Assembly (NCBI RefSeq): GCF_017745275.1 | Contig: NZ_JAGHZS010000001.1 | Location: forward strand, 930,001 to 994,000 | Length of the DNA stretch: 64,000 bases | Source: Chitinophaga sp. | Lineage (GTDB): Bacteria; Bacteroidota; Bacteroidia; Chitinophagales; Chitinophagaceae | Reading direction: 5' to 3' | The notes under the pieces: model-generated | What the model was told of the DNA's origin: nothing | What the model saw: only the letters and a program-made list of their open reading frames with translations | The model's database searches: none | Program-made: the position numbers and the translations under genes | Shown: in pieces, positions 1 to 7,839 of the stretch | How positions within the stretch are numbered: the stretch's first letter is position 1 | How the letters are laid out: each line of letters starts with the position of its first letter

Positions 1-728
1 TGATCGGCAGCACTATCGGAATAAGGAATAATCTGGGAACAGGATAAAGCAGTGCCAATATTGGCGCCGGCTACTTCTTCACGAATCACTCGCCCGGCTT
101 CTGCCTGCGCTAATACAGCATGATGCACTGCCGGCAAAAACCAGGACAACCCAAATTTACCTGGTGCATGCACTCCCAGCATATATCCCAGGGCAGTAAA
201 GCCAAAGGGCTCATTCAATACGATCCAGTTTTTTACTTTATTGCCATATTCACGGGTACATACCCTTACAAATTCTTCGAAGGCGAATACCACTCCCCGG
301 TGAGCCCAGCCACCTTTGTGTTCCAGCGCCTGTGGCAAATCCCAGTGATACAACGTAACATAAGGTTCCAACCCCAATTCCAGGCAGGCATCTATAACAC
401 GGTGATAGTAGTCGATACCGGCAGGATTGACAGCCCCCGTGCCTTTGGGCATAATGCGTGACCAGGAAAGCGAGAAACGGAATACAGAAAATCCCAGCAA
501 TTTTGCAAGCAGGATATCCTGTGTATAACGGTTATAGAAGTCGGTAGCTATCTGCGCGTGACTTTTATCTTTGATTTTGCCTTTGCGGCCGGAGAAAGTA
601 TCCCAAATAGAAGGTCCTTTGCCGTCTGTGTCGAAGGCTCCCTCATTTTGAAAAGCTGAAATTGTGACGCCCCAAAGAAAGTCTTCCCCAAAATCCTTGC
701 GTGTAAAGGGTACTGCAGTTTTTTGCAT
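1..728 (-). CDS. GH1 family beta-glucosidase, N-terminal part (runs off left edge)
   Basis: Predicted glycoside hydrolase family 1 enzyme that removes beta-linked glucose or related sugars from the non-reducing end of oligosaccharides. The first 242 residues are present, starting MQKTAVPFTRKDFGEDFLWG, a typical GH1 opening (FLWGV followed by a Q-x-EG-like segment). The acid/base glutamate lies in VLNEPF, preceded by YHWDLPQAL, which is the usual order in this family. No signal peptide is visible, so it is probably cytoplasmic. The C-terminal half with the nucleophile glutamate lies outside the window, so specificity cannot be judged. The frame stays open to base 1. The ATG at 728-726 is the only sensible start. 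Confidence 0.9.
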   Translation of the reverse strand, partial: MQKTAVPFTRKDFGEDFLWGVTISAFQNEGAFDTDGKGPSIWDTFSGRKGKIKDKSHAQIATDFYNRYTQDILLAKLLGFSVFRFSLSWSRIMPKGTGAVNPAGIDYYHRVIDACLELGLEPYVTLYHWDLPQALEHKGGWAHRGVVFAFEEFVRVCTREYGNKVKNWIVLNEPFGFTALGYMLGVHAPGKFGLSWFLPAVHHAVLAQAEAGRVIREEVAGANIGTALSCSQIIPYSDSAAD

Positions 729-820
729 ATGCGATACCTATAAAACAGGGGCATAGCCACCCGTAACTGGCTGCAGTTTACAACAGTTTTTGCGGAAAAA
801 TGATTATATAATTGTTAACG

Positions 821-968
821 CGGATTTTGCCTGTCAACAGGATTATACTGATTGCACTGATTTTTAATTTTTTGATTAAGAGATTTTGGAAGATACCAGC
901 GGATAAATTTGTCTCATATCTTCCAAAATTCTATAAAATCAGTGTAATCCTGCTCACAGGCAAATCCG
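821..968. repeat. Long imperfect inverted repeat, CAGGATTATACTGATT family (copy 1)
   Basis: Almost the whole gap between the beta-glucosidase and the FGE gene folds on itself. The left arm begins CGGATTTTGCCTGTCAACAG and the complement of the right arm begins CGGATTTGCCTGTGAGCAG. Both continue with GGATTA-T/C-ACTGATT and end near TTTTGGAAGATA. The same CAGGATTAT-x-CTGATT core recurs in the hairpin at 36149-36249, so this is a dispersed repeat rather than a private terminator. It lies upstream of both flanking divergent genes. No ORF is visible in it. Confidence 0.75.
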
Positions 969-1014
969 TGTAAAACACTATTTTTGAGAAACGACTAAAC
1001 GGATTGACTACAAT

Positions 1015-2055
1015 ATGTTGAAAATAAACCTGGTGCTTGGATTAGCACTATTAAGCGCCTGCGCTGGCAACCCCAGTAAGCAGGCTACTGCCGGCAAAGA
1101 GAGAGACACCTTGAACAAGATGGTACTGATACCTGCAGGTTCCTTCCTGATGGGCGCTGACGACAGCACCGGTATGGCGGATGAATATCCCAAACACCGG
1201 GTAGACATTGCCAGTTTCTGGATGGATGAACACGAAGTGACCAAAGCTGAATTTGCCCGCTTTGTGGATGCTACCGGTTACGTAACAACAGCAGAGCAAC
1301 CTATCGGCAAAGCAGAGCTTATGGCCAGCCTGCCACCAGGCACGCCGGAGCCCGACAGCGCCACACTGGCTACCATGATGGCACCGGGCGCACTGGTATT
1401 TACCCCACCGGATCACGCCGTTCCTTTTAATGATATTTCCCAGTGGTGGTCTTTTGTACCCGGCACCAGTTGGAAGCATCCGGAAGGACCATCCAGTAAT
1501 ATCGCCAACAGGGACCATGAACCGGTTACGCAGGTATCCTGGCTGGATGCACAGGCTTATGCCAAATGGGCCGGCAAACGGCTGCCTACAGAAGCAGAGT
1601 GGGAATATGCCGCCCGTGGCGGTCTCTCCGGCCAATTATACCCCTGGGGCAATGAACCACTGACCACCGGTAAAGCCAAAGCGAATACCTGGAACGGAAA
1701 TTTTCCTTATAAGAATACCAAAACAGATGGCTACTATAGCACTGCACCCGTAAAATCGTATAGCCCTAATGGTTATCAGTTATATGATATGGCAGGGAAT
1801 GTATGGGAATGGTGTGAAGACTGGTACGATGCCAACTACTATATACAGGGAGAAAAAGGCGTAAAAAATCCGGCTGGTCCGGCAGAAGGTTTGGATCCTG
1901 ATGACCCGGGACAGGCTAAGAGAGTGATCCGTGGCGGTTCTTATATGTGCAGCGATGAATATTGCCGGGGATACCGGGTATCTGCCCGCATGAAAAGTAC
2001 GCCTGAATCCGGTTTATCTAACCTGGGCTTCCGTTGCGTGCGTTCTGCTAATTAG
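1015..2055 (+). CDS. Formylglycine-generating enzyme (SUMF1 family) lipoprotein
   Basis: Predicted FGE, which oxidises the active-site cysteine of type I sulfatases to formylglycine. It is 346 aa long. A lipoprotein signal (LLSAC, lipid-modified Cys near residue 16) places it outside the inner membrane. The FGE-sulfatase fold starts near residue 37 ([12 protein letters not shown]) and shows [22 protein letters not shown] and [13 protein letters not shown]. Most telling is [11 protein letters not shown] at about 307-317: Cys312 and Cys317 match the catalytic copper-binding pair of true FGE, which many look-alike proteins lack. The ending NLGFRCV also fits. No sulfatase is encoded in this window, so its client must lie elsewhere. 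It converges on the DsbA-like gene with a 3-base gap. Confidence 0.88.
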   Translation: MLKINLVLGLALLSACAGNPSKQATAGKERDTLNKMVLIPAGSFLMGADDSTGMADEYPKHRVDIASFWMDEHEVTKAEFARFVDATGYVTTAEQPIGKAELMASLPPGTPEPDSATLATMMAPGALVFTPPDHAVPFNDISQWWSFVPGTSWKHPEGPSSNIANRDHEPVTQVSWLDAQAYAKWAGKRLPTEAEWEYAARGGLSGQLYPWGNEPLTTGKAKANTWNGNFPYKNTKTDGYYSTAPVKSYSPNGYQLYDMAGNVWEWCEDWYDANYYIQGEKGVKNPAGPAEGLDPDDPGQAKRVIRGGSYMCSDEYCRGYRVSARMKSTPESGLSNLGFRCVRSAN

Positions 2056-2058
2056 CCA

Positions 2059-2568
2059 TCATTCTTCCAGGAAGGAGGATAACACACGATAATCGCCATT
2101 ATACCGCTTACCGTTAAGATAAAAGGTAGGCGTGCCATTTACACCACTACGTACACCACTTTCGAAATCCGCTTCTACCCTGCTTAATAGTTTGGGGGAG
2201 TCCATGTCATCGGCGAATTGCCGGAGATCTAATTCCATATCAGCCGCCAGTCTTAACAATAATGCTTCGTTGAGTTCGGGCTGACGGTTGTAAATAGCGT
2301 CATGCATGTCCCAGAAGCGATCTTGCCTGGCGGCCGCTTCTGCCGCCAGGGCTGCATCCATGGCAAATTCATGCGCCTCCTGCAGGGGGAAGTTGCGAAA
2401 AACGAAGCGTAGCCTGTCTGCAAAACGTTCCTGTAATTGTTTTACTATATAAAAAGCTTCCCGGCAGTAGGGACATTGAAAGTCGCCATATTCTACCAGC
2501 TCTATGGTAGCATTGGGCGCACCCAGGATATGATCCAATGCATTCACGGGAGGATTCAGGTTAGGCAT
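2059..2568 (-). CDS. DsbA-like thioredoxin-fold oxidoreductase
   Basis: Predicted thiol-disulfide oxidoreductase of the DsbA/FrnE-like thioredoxin fold, 169 aa. The redox motif CPYC (Cys32-Pro-Tyr-Cys35) follows VEYGDFQ. Then comes a helical insertion with RFVFRNFPL, and near residue 145 the cis-proline loop GTPTFYLNG, which completes the active site. There is no signal peptide or membrane segment, so it is probably cytoplasmic, unlike classical periplasmic DsbA. It lies 5 bases downstream of the peroxiredoxin gene on the same strand and is probably co-transcribed with it, which suggests a shared thiol redox role. Confidence 0.88.
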   Translation of the reverse strand: MPNLNPPVNALDHILGAPNATIELVEYGDFQCPYCREAFYIVKQLQERFADRLRFVFRNFPLQEAHEFAMDAALAAEAAARQDRFWDMHDAIYNRQPELNEALLLRLAADMELDLRQFADDMDSPKLLSRVEADFESGVRSGVNGTPTFYLNGKRYNGDYRVLSSFLEE

Positions 2569-2573
2569 CCACG

Positions 2574-3038
2574 TTAGTTTTTAATATTTTCCAATGCAGC
2601 CAGGATACCATCTGCACCTGGATTCTGACCAATAGGTGATAAGTAACTCCATTGAATAACACCTTGGCTATCTATTACAAAAAGTGCCCGTTGACTCACG
2701 CCATTTTCATACACACCATACAATTGGGACACGGCGCCTTTGGGTTCAAAATCAGCCAGCAGGTCGAAGTGTAGTTGACGGGCTTTGGCGAAAGCAGCAT
2801 GGCACCAGGCGCCATCTACGGAGATCCCCAGCAGTACAGCATTATACTTTTCAAAGTATTTCAACATTTCATTGTACAATGCCATCTGATCGCTGCATAC
2901 CGGGCTCCAGTCGGCCGGATAAAAAGCGAGGATCACATTTTTGCCTTTCAGTTCCGATAAGGTAACTGTTTTTTCTGGTGTGGAACTCAGTGTGAAGTCA
3001 GGAGCGATGTCGCCTTTTTGTAGCATAAGCAGGTGCAT
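2574..3038 (-). CDS. Peroxiredoxin (AhpC/TSA family)
   Basis: Predicted thiol peroxidase that reduces hydrogen peroxide or organic peroxides, 154 aa. The AhpC/TSA fold opens with KGDIAPDFTLSS. The peroxidatic cysteine is Cys48 in YPADWSPVCSDQ. A second cysteine, Cys79 in DGAWCHAAF, could act in resolution, but this is not certain. VIDSQGVIQW near the C-terminus is a typical strand of this fold. The ATG at 3038 has an AGGTGA a few bases upstream; a second ATG four codons in is also possible. It precedes the DsbA-like gene with a 5-base gap. The hairpin at 3092-3112 separates it from the M56 genes upstream. Confidence 0.87.
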   Translation of the reverse strand: MHLLMLQKGDIAPDFTLSSTPEKTVTLSELKGKNVILAFYPADWSPVCSDQMALYNEMLKYFEKYNAVLLGISVDGAWCHAAFAKARQLHFDLLADFEPKGAVSQLYGVYENGVSQRALFVIDSQGVIQWSYLSPIGQNPGADGILAALENIKN

Positions 3039-3091
3039 TAATCACCTATATAAACAGCCGCGGATAGATAATGTTGTATAGAAACAAAAAT

Positions 3092-3117
3092 GCCACGGTG
3101 GCGGACCGTGGCTTTTC
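3092..3117. terminator. Terminator hairpin between the M56 operon and the peroxiredoxin gene
   Basis: GCCACGGT (3092-3099) pairs with ACCGTGGC (3105-3112) across a 5-base loop. On the minus strand it is followed by ATTTTTGTTT and on the plus strand by TTTT, so it can stop transcription coming out of the M56 gene that ends at 3137. Confidence 0.7.
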
Positions 3118-3136
3118 GTGATTGGCAATATGATGA

Positions 3137-4537
3137 TTATTTAATGAAGATGGTATCCAGTTGCGTTTTTACCTTTTCCTGTACATCGCATTTCATTATG
3201 AGTGGCTGGGTGATGATGGTAAAGGTTTGTGGCTGACCTGGTAATACTGTTACTGTAGCATTTCCCACCATTGTCTGTGTTTTTACATCATGAGACCGTG
3301 TTGACTTCAGCTCCTGCGTATTTACTTTCACACCATTGACTGTTACCTGGATATCAGCTGGATTAATGGTGGTGGCTGTAGTGGTGGCTGTTTGCTGTGT
3401 CAGGTTATCACTGCAGAGCGTAAGGAAAACTGTAGCGGTATCGGCCGCTTTAAGCTGGGTAACCTGCCCGTTTTTCACGTCTCCACTGGTAACGGTAAAA
3501 GACTTACCGGTTGAGTCACACAAAACAAACGTAACCTGGGTAGAGATCTGTGGTGCTGCTGTAGCAGGAGTTACTGGTGGCGGCGGTGGTGGTACAGGCG
3601 CGGCCTGGTGCCTGGTGCCATGAGAAGTTTTAGCAGGCAAAGTATCCTTTACATTATTCATGTGCATAACTTCAGCAGCCCTGGTATAATTCAACGACAG
3701 CACGGTTCCCCCAACCAGCAAGCCTAATACCATATAGCGTATTACGTGGTAGCGGGATGATTTTTTGCTGTTCATCATCATAATTCTTTTTTTAAGGTGT
3801 GATAAATTGAAATTGTTTGCGATGGCCGTCGCATAAGGGATCCCACTAACTTTCACCAGGTTGTACTGGTAACTGATTTTATCAACGCCCTGCTGCAGCA
3901 GGTGACGATCGGTAATGAATTCCAGGTTTTCACGGATGGCTGTTTTCATGAGCCAGGCGCCGGGATTAAACCAGTAAAAAATATTATTCAATTCTCCCAG
4001 TAATGTATCGGCGGTATGCCATTGCTGCACATGCACTTTTTCATGGCGCAAAATTTCCGGCAGCTCTTCCGGCTGATGCAGGGAGGGATTAATGTAGATG
4101 TGACGGAAAAAAGAAAAAGGATTCACCGGTTGTTGTAACAATTGTACGGTGATATCATAGAGCTTTCCCGTTTGCGATTTCCGGTGAATTTTCCACAGGG
4201 AAAAAAGTTGTACCAAAAAACGTATAGCCATTACTGATACTCCTGTCCAGAAGATGTATACCAATACATTCCACACCGTGAATACAGGCGCCGGCGCCTG
4301 CCAGGATTGTAAATTGGGCACATAGGTAATGACACTTCCTGCAATTACTTTATGCTTATTTACAAATGTATTTACCGATATAAAGGGGAACAAGGATGAA
4401 AAAGCAATACCTGCCAATAGAAATATCCTGTTCAGCGTATAGAAGGTGAGCTTGCGCAAACCAAAGCGGTAAGCAAGAAAAAACAGTGTCAATGCAATAT
4501 TCGCTTTCAGAAGATATATCAGCATAGCAGGCACCAT
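3137..4537 (-). CDS. BlaR1-like M56 family membrane metallopeptidase, second copy
   Basis: Predicted membrane zinc peptidase of family M56, the type that senses a signal and relieves BlaI/MecI repression. It is 466 aa long. The N-terminal third carries membrane segments (about 4-22, 35-55 and 85-105). The zinc site HEKVH is at 165-169, with the likely third ligand in ENLEFITD (about 203-210). A further membrane segment lies near 267-285, followed by a proline-rich stretch (about 315-325) and a C-terminal domain of about 150 aa that I do not recognise. The N-terminal 270 residues closely match the adjacent upstream copy, but the C-terminal domain is unrelated to it. Third gene of a blaI-M56-M56 unit, 33 bases after its paralogue. 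Confidence 0.85.
   Translation of the reverse strand: MVPAMLIYLLKANIALTLFFLAYRFGLRKLTFYTLNRIFLLAGIAFSSLFPFISVNTFVNKHKVIAGSVITYVPNLQSWQAPAPVFTVWNVLVYIFWTGVSVMAIRFLVQLFSLWKIHRKSQTGKLYDITVQLLQQPVNPFSFFRHIYINPSLHQPEELPEILRHEKVHVQQWHTADTLLGELNNIFYWFNPGAWLMKTAIRENLEFITDRHLLQQGVDKISYQYNLVKVSGIPYATAIANNFNLSHLKKRIMMMNSKKSSRYHVIRYMVLGLLVGGTVLSLNYTRAAEVMHMNNVKDTLPAKTSHGTRHQAAPVPPPPPPVTPATAAPQISTQVTFVLCDSTGKSFTVTSGDVKNGQVTQLKAADTATVFLTLCSDNLTQQTATTTATTINPADIQVTVNGVKVNTQELKSTRSHDVKTQTMVGNATVTVLPGQPQTFTIITQPLIMKCDVQEKVKTQLDTIFIK
3804..3853. repeat. 50-base block identical to 5337-5386 within the paralogous M56 genes
   Basis: This stretch of the second M56 gene is identical, including silent positions, to 5337-5386 in the first copy, while flanking codons differ. 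It encodes the NNF(N/F)LS-KK region before the last membrane segment. A local gene conversion or recent exchange between the tandem copies would explain it. Confidence 0.7.
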
Positions 4538-4570
4538 AACGGCATTCAGCTTTATCAGTGATTTGAATAA

Positions 4571-6070
4571 TTATTTTACAGTGGTGGAATCTTCTTTACG
4601 TACTTCCATTTTAATCTCTTGCAAAGTAACGCGCCCCTCTGGTTTGGTTTTAATCAGAATCACGCCGTTGTTGCCAGCACTGCCATAGCGTGCTTTAGCC
4701 GCATTGTCTTTTAAAACCTCCATAGAGGAAATTTTGTCAGGCGAAATATCGTTAACGGATTGGCCATCAGGCAATTCCTTACCGTCTACTAAAATGAGCG
4801 GCTCCATAAGAGTTTCGTCTCTCGTCCGAATTGCTAATTTTTTACGGGCGGCAGCGGGAGTCGGGTTCTTGAGCTCAATAAACACAATACCGTTATTCAC
4901 TCCTTCGCCATATAGGGAGATGAGCGATTCTTTTTCCAATCCACTAACGTTTTTCAACACATCCACCTGGGCAATACTATTGGGGTTTAAAGCATCTGAA
5001 ACAGCTTTTGTTACCGCCACACCATCCACTACATACACGGGATCCCCGTTACCCCGTACGGTGATGGTGTTCACAGCAGGGGATCCCTTTTTTACAGGTG
5101 TTCCTTTGATTGTTTTGGCATCTGGTTGAACAACTCTGGGGGTTACAGTAAATTTCTTAACAGGTACAGTCGTATCTGTTGTTATCCGGATGAAATTCAA
5201 GGCGGCAGATGCTCTTGTATAATTTAATGATAAAACTAACCCTCCTACTAATACTCCTAATATCACGTAACGTACCAATTGATAGCGGGACGACTTTTTA
5301 CTGTTCATCATGATAATTCGTTTTTTAAGATGTGAGAAATTGAAATTGTTTGCGATGGCCGTCGCATAAGGGATCCCACTAACTTTTATAAGATTATACT
5401 GATAACTGGTTTTATCTACGCCCTGCCGTAACAGGTATCTGTCGGTAATGAACTCCAGGTTTTCGCGGATGGCTGTTTTCATGAGCCAGGCGCCGGGATT
5501 GAACCAATAAAATACCTGGTTAATTTCTCCCAGCAATGCATCCGCAGTATGCCACTGCTGTACATGCACTTTCTCGTGATGCAGGATGGCTGGTAATTCT
5601 TCCGGCTGATGCAGGGAGGGATTGATATAAATATGACGAAAGAACGAAAAAGGATTTACCGGTTGCTGTAATAGCTGTACGGTGATATCATCGATTTTAC
5701 CCCGCTGCGATTGCCGGTGAATTTTCCACAGGGAAATCAATTGTATAAAAAAGCGTATAGCCATTACCGATACTCCTGTCCAGAAGATGTATACTAATAC
5801 GGTCCATACGGTAAATACGGGCGCGGGCGACTGCCATGCGGATAGGTCAGGCACGTAGGTCATCACGTTGCCGGCAATAACTTCATGCTTATCCACAAAT
5901 GCGTTGATAGGGATAAAGGGAAACAAGGAAGAAAATGCGATGCCTGTCAGTAGAAATAACCTGTTCAACGTATAAAAGGTGAGCCTGCGCAAACCGAAGC
6001 GGTAAGCGAGAAAGAACATGGTCAGTGCAATGTTCGCCTTTAACAGATATATTAATATAGCAGGTATCAT
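4571..6070 (-). CDS. BlaR1-like M56 metallopeptidase with two TonB-plug-like C-terminal repeats
   Basis: Predicted membrane zinc peptidase of family M56, 499 aa, first of two tandem copies. Membrane segments, the HEKVH zinc motif (about 165-169) and ENLEFITD match the neighbouring copy, with a last membrane segment near 267-285. The C-terminal region differs: it has two units resembling the plug of SusC/TonB-dependent receptors. One is PVYVVDGVAV...IAQVDVLK...YGEGVNNGIVFIELK and the other is PLILVDGKEL...ISSMEVLKDN...YGSAGNNGVILIKTK. Beyond the membrane these would face the periplasm, so they may sense or bind a partner; that is inference. It lies 11 bases downstream of blaI, so it probably controls that repressor by proteolysis. 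Confidence 0.87.
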   Translation of the reverse strand: MIPAILIYLLKANIALTMFFLAYRFGLRRLTFYTLNRLFLLTGIAFSSLFPFIPINAFVDKHEVIAGNVMTYVPDLSAWQSPAPVFTVWTVLVYIFWTGVSVMAIRFFIQLISLWKIHRQSQRGKIDDITVQLLQQPVNPFSFFRHIYINPSLHQPEELPAILHHEKVHVQQWHTADALLGEINQVFYWFNPGAWLMKTAIRENLEFITDRYLLRQGVDKTSYQYNLIKVSGIPYATAIANNFNFSHLKKRIIMMNSKKSSRYQLVRYVILGVLVGGLVLSLNYTRASAALNFIRITTDTTVPVKKFTVTPRVVQPDAKTIKGTPVKKGSPAVNTITVRGNGDPVYVVDGVAVTKAVSDALNPNSIAQVDVLKNVSGLEKESLISLYGEGVNNGIVFIELKNPTPAAARKKLAIRTRDETLMEPLILVDGKELPDGQSVNDISPDKISSMEVLKDNAAKARYGSAGNNGVILIKTKPEGRVTLQEIKMEVRKEDSTTVK

Positions 6071-6081
6071 AGTCAGCAGTT

Positions 6082-6441
6082 TTATTTGCCTTTTTCTATC
6101 ATTTTGATAATTTCTTTCAACTCATCCGGGCTGATCTTCTTTTCTTTTGCAAAGAAGGACACCAGTTCTTTATAAGAGTTTTCGAAATAGTCTTTTACAA
6201 AGCCGTTCATAAACTTTTGCTTATAGGCAGCTTCTTCTATAGCCGGCGTATATTCATATACGTTACCTATTTTCCGGCTTTCCAGGAACCCTTTTTTCTC
6301 CAGGTTTTTAATCGTGGAGGCGAGGGTTGTATAGGGAGGCGCGGGCGCGGGATGTGCTTCCAGGAAGTCTTTTACCAAACCTTTCCCTACCTTCCAGATA
6401 GCCAGCATGGCTGTTTCTTCTTGCTGGGTCAGTTTTTCCAT
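6082..6441 (-). CDS. BlaI/MecI/CopY family transcriptional repressor
   Basis: Predicted winged-helix repressor, 119 aa, a normal length for the family. The N-terminal half contains the DNA-binding region: LTQQEETAMLAIW, then YTTLASTIKNLEKKGFL and IGNVYEYTP. The C-terminal third is a charged helical dimerisation region. It heads the operon blaI-M56-M56, so the adjacent membrane peptidases are its probable antirepressors. The operator at 6462-6495, inside its own promoter, indicates autoregulation. The inducing signal is unknown: no beta-lactamase of the Bla type is adjacent, and the nearest serine hydrolase (53.4 kb) is far away. Confidence 0.9.
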   Translation of the reverse strand: MEKLTQQEETAMLAIWKVGKGLVKDFLEAHPAPAPPYTTLASTIKNLEKKGFLESRKIGNVYEYTPAIEEAAYKQKFMNGFVKDYFENSYKELVSFFAKEKKISPDELKEIIKMIEKGK

Positions 6442-6461
6442 GATATTATTTTATGTTCAAT

Positions 6462-6506
6462 TACGATTCTTTCGTAAATCTACGAAAGAATCGTAGATAA
6501 TACAAA
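6462..6506 (-). promoter_or_regulatory. blaI operon promoter with a tandem palindromic operator
   Basis: TACGATTCTTTCGTA (6462-6476) and TACGAAAGAATCGTA (6481-6495) are perfect reverse complements. Each is itself a TACGA-N5-TCGTA dyad, the TAC...GTA spacing seen in BlaI/MecI operators. On the minus strand a Bacteroidota promoter TTTG (6506-6503), N20, TAGATTTA (6482-6475) overlaps them, with one dyad in the spacer and one just downstream. Binding of the BlaI-like protein here would block its own operon. Confidence 0.72.
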
Positions 6507-6515
6507 ATTTTTTTT

Positions 6516-6630
6516 AGCGAAAAGCATAAAGCGAAAAGCATAAAGCTATTGTAGCGAATGACCAAAGCATATATTTCGCTTTAATCGTTCGCTACAATAG
6601 CTTTATGCTTTTCGCTTTATGCTTTAAGCT
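6516..6630. repeat. Heptad-arm hairpin element, copy 1
   Basis: Two 43-base arms (6516-6558 and 6588-6630) are complementary apart from two bases, around a 29-base loop that also contains AAAGC/GCTTT. The outer arms are built from 7-base units of the form AGCnnAA (AGCGAAA, AGCATAA, AGCGAAA, AGCATAA), followed by a unique TATTGTAGCGAA core. The right arm ends exactly at the stop codon of the tlpA-like gene. Related elements lie at 19025-19157 and 42431-42553. Confidence 0.8.
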
Positions 6631-7769
6631 TATTTCAATATTTCTTCCAGCTTGGAGGCCAGTTCTTCGCCACGCAGGTTTTTAGCTACGATTTTTCCCT
6701 TAGGATCAATCAGTACATTCTGTGGGATAGCGCGTACACCGTAAAGATCTGCTGCCGCATTCTTCCAGCCTTTGAGGTCGGAAACATGTGACCAGGTCAG
6801 TTTATCAGCCTCAATTGCTGCCAGCCATTTTTCTTTTTTATCATCCAGGGAAACACCGAGAATTTCGAAGCCTTTGGATTTAAACTGGTCGTAGGCTTTT
6901 ACTACGTTCGGGTTTTCTGCGCGGCAGGGACCACACCAGCTAGCCCAGAAGTCCACCAGTACATATTTTCCACGGAAGGAAGATAAGCTGATATTTTTGC
7001 CGTTGGCATCTGCCTGTGCAAAATCGATAGCGGGTTGGCCGATAGCGGTTTTACGCGCTGATTCCAGGCGTTTGGAGAACTCCTTACCGGAAGGGGAGTT
7101 TCTTGCTTCCTTGCTTAATTTCTTAAACAGCGGGGTTACCTCATCAGGTTTAATATCATATCCTGCTACCTGGTTCAATAAGAACATAGAGATAGGAGAA
7201 CTGGTATTCTTAGACAGAAAATCATTCTCAATTTTCTTTTCTTCTGCATCTAATGCATCGTACTCCGCTTCCAGCTTTTTAATGCCTTCTTCGTCTTTCT
7301 TTTGTGCCAGTTCACGATATTTCTTCTGTAATGCAGCCCCTCTTTCGTTCACATCTTTTAATAACTCATTCAGCTTTTTATAGTCGTCGTTAGCCTTGGA
7401 GCCTGTTACTTCGGCTTTGCTGATAGAATCGGTTGTAGTGACATTGACAACCCCTTTATCCAGGAATACTGCGAGCATATCGCGGCCCATAGATACCGGC
7501 TTTTCAGTACCTTTCTGTACCAGCATCAGGCTGGCCATAGCGGGTTCTTCCAGGGTGCCGTTAAAAGTGAATTTACCATCTTTGATCTGAGCGCTATCCA
7601 TAAAGCTCTCTCCGCCTTTCCGCATTCTCAGGTAAACAGTAGCGGGGTTATGCTGTTGAGAAACAGTTCCCTGTATAGTATAAGCTTTACCTGCTGCCGA
7701 GCCTTTCTTATCCTGGGCAAATATTACTGCCGGTACGAAAAGGGCGATCCCTACAATCGTTTTTTTCAT
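6630..7769 (-). CDS. TlpA-like thioredoxin with DUF4369-type N-terminal domain, secreted
   Basis: Predicted extracytoplasmic thiol-disulfide oxidoreductase, 379 aa from the chosen ATG. That ATG (7769) begins MKKTIVGIALFVPAVIFAQ, a clean signal peptide; the longer frame adds eight residues before it. The N-terminal domain (about 25-120) resembles DUF4369 (YTIQGTVSQQHNPATVYLRM). A charged coiled-coil-like stretch follows at about 130-190, then the TlpA/ResA domain with WASWCGPC (Cys279 and Cys282), the cis-proline loop AIPQNVLID and KGKIV. A close paralogue lies 70 bases upstream on the same strand. Substrates are unknown. Confidence 0.88.
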   Translation of the reverse strand: MKKTIVGIALFVPAVIFAQDKKGSAAGKAYTIQGTVSQQHNPATVYLRMRKGGESFMDSAQIKDGKFTFNGTLEEPAMASLMLVQKGTEKPVSMGRDMLAVFLDKGVVNVTTTDSISKAEVTGSKANDDYKKLNELLKDVNERGAALQKKYRELAQKKDEEGIKKLEAEYDALDAEEKKIENDFLSKNTSSPISMFLLNQVAGYDIKPDEVTPLFKKLSKEARNSPSGKEFSKRLESARKTAIGQPAIDFAQADANGKNISLSSFRGKYVLVDFWASWCGPCRAENPNVVKAYDQFKSKGFEILGVSLDDKKEKWLAAIEADKLTWSHVSDLKGWKNAAADLYGVRAIPQNVLIDPKGKIVAKNLRGEELASKLEEILK

Positions 7770-7839
7770 TGGTTTTTGTTTTACGAACAACAAATTTGTA
7801 AAATCGGCTGATCAATCACAACCTGATTTTGATAAGCGG

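Noticed and set aside
548..760. 70-residue minus-strand frame at the beta-glucosidase start
   Set aside because: It is a shadow of the GH1 gene, which lies in another frame and shows family motifs.
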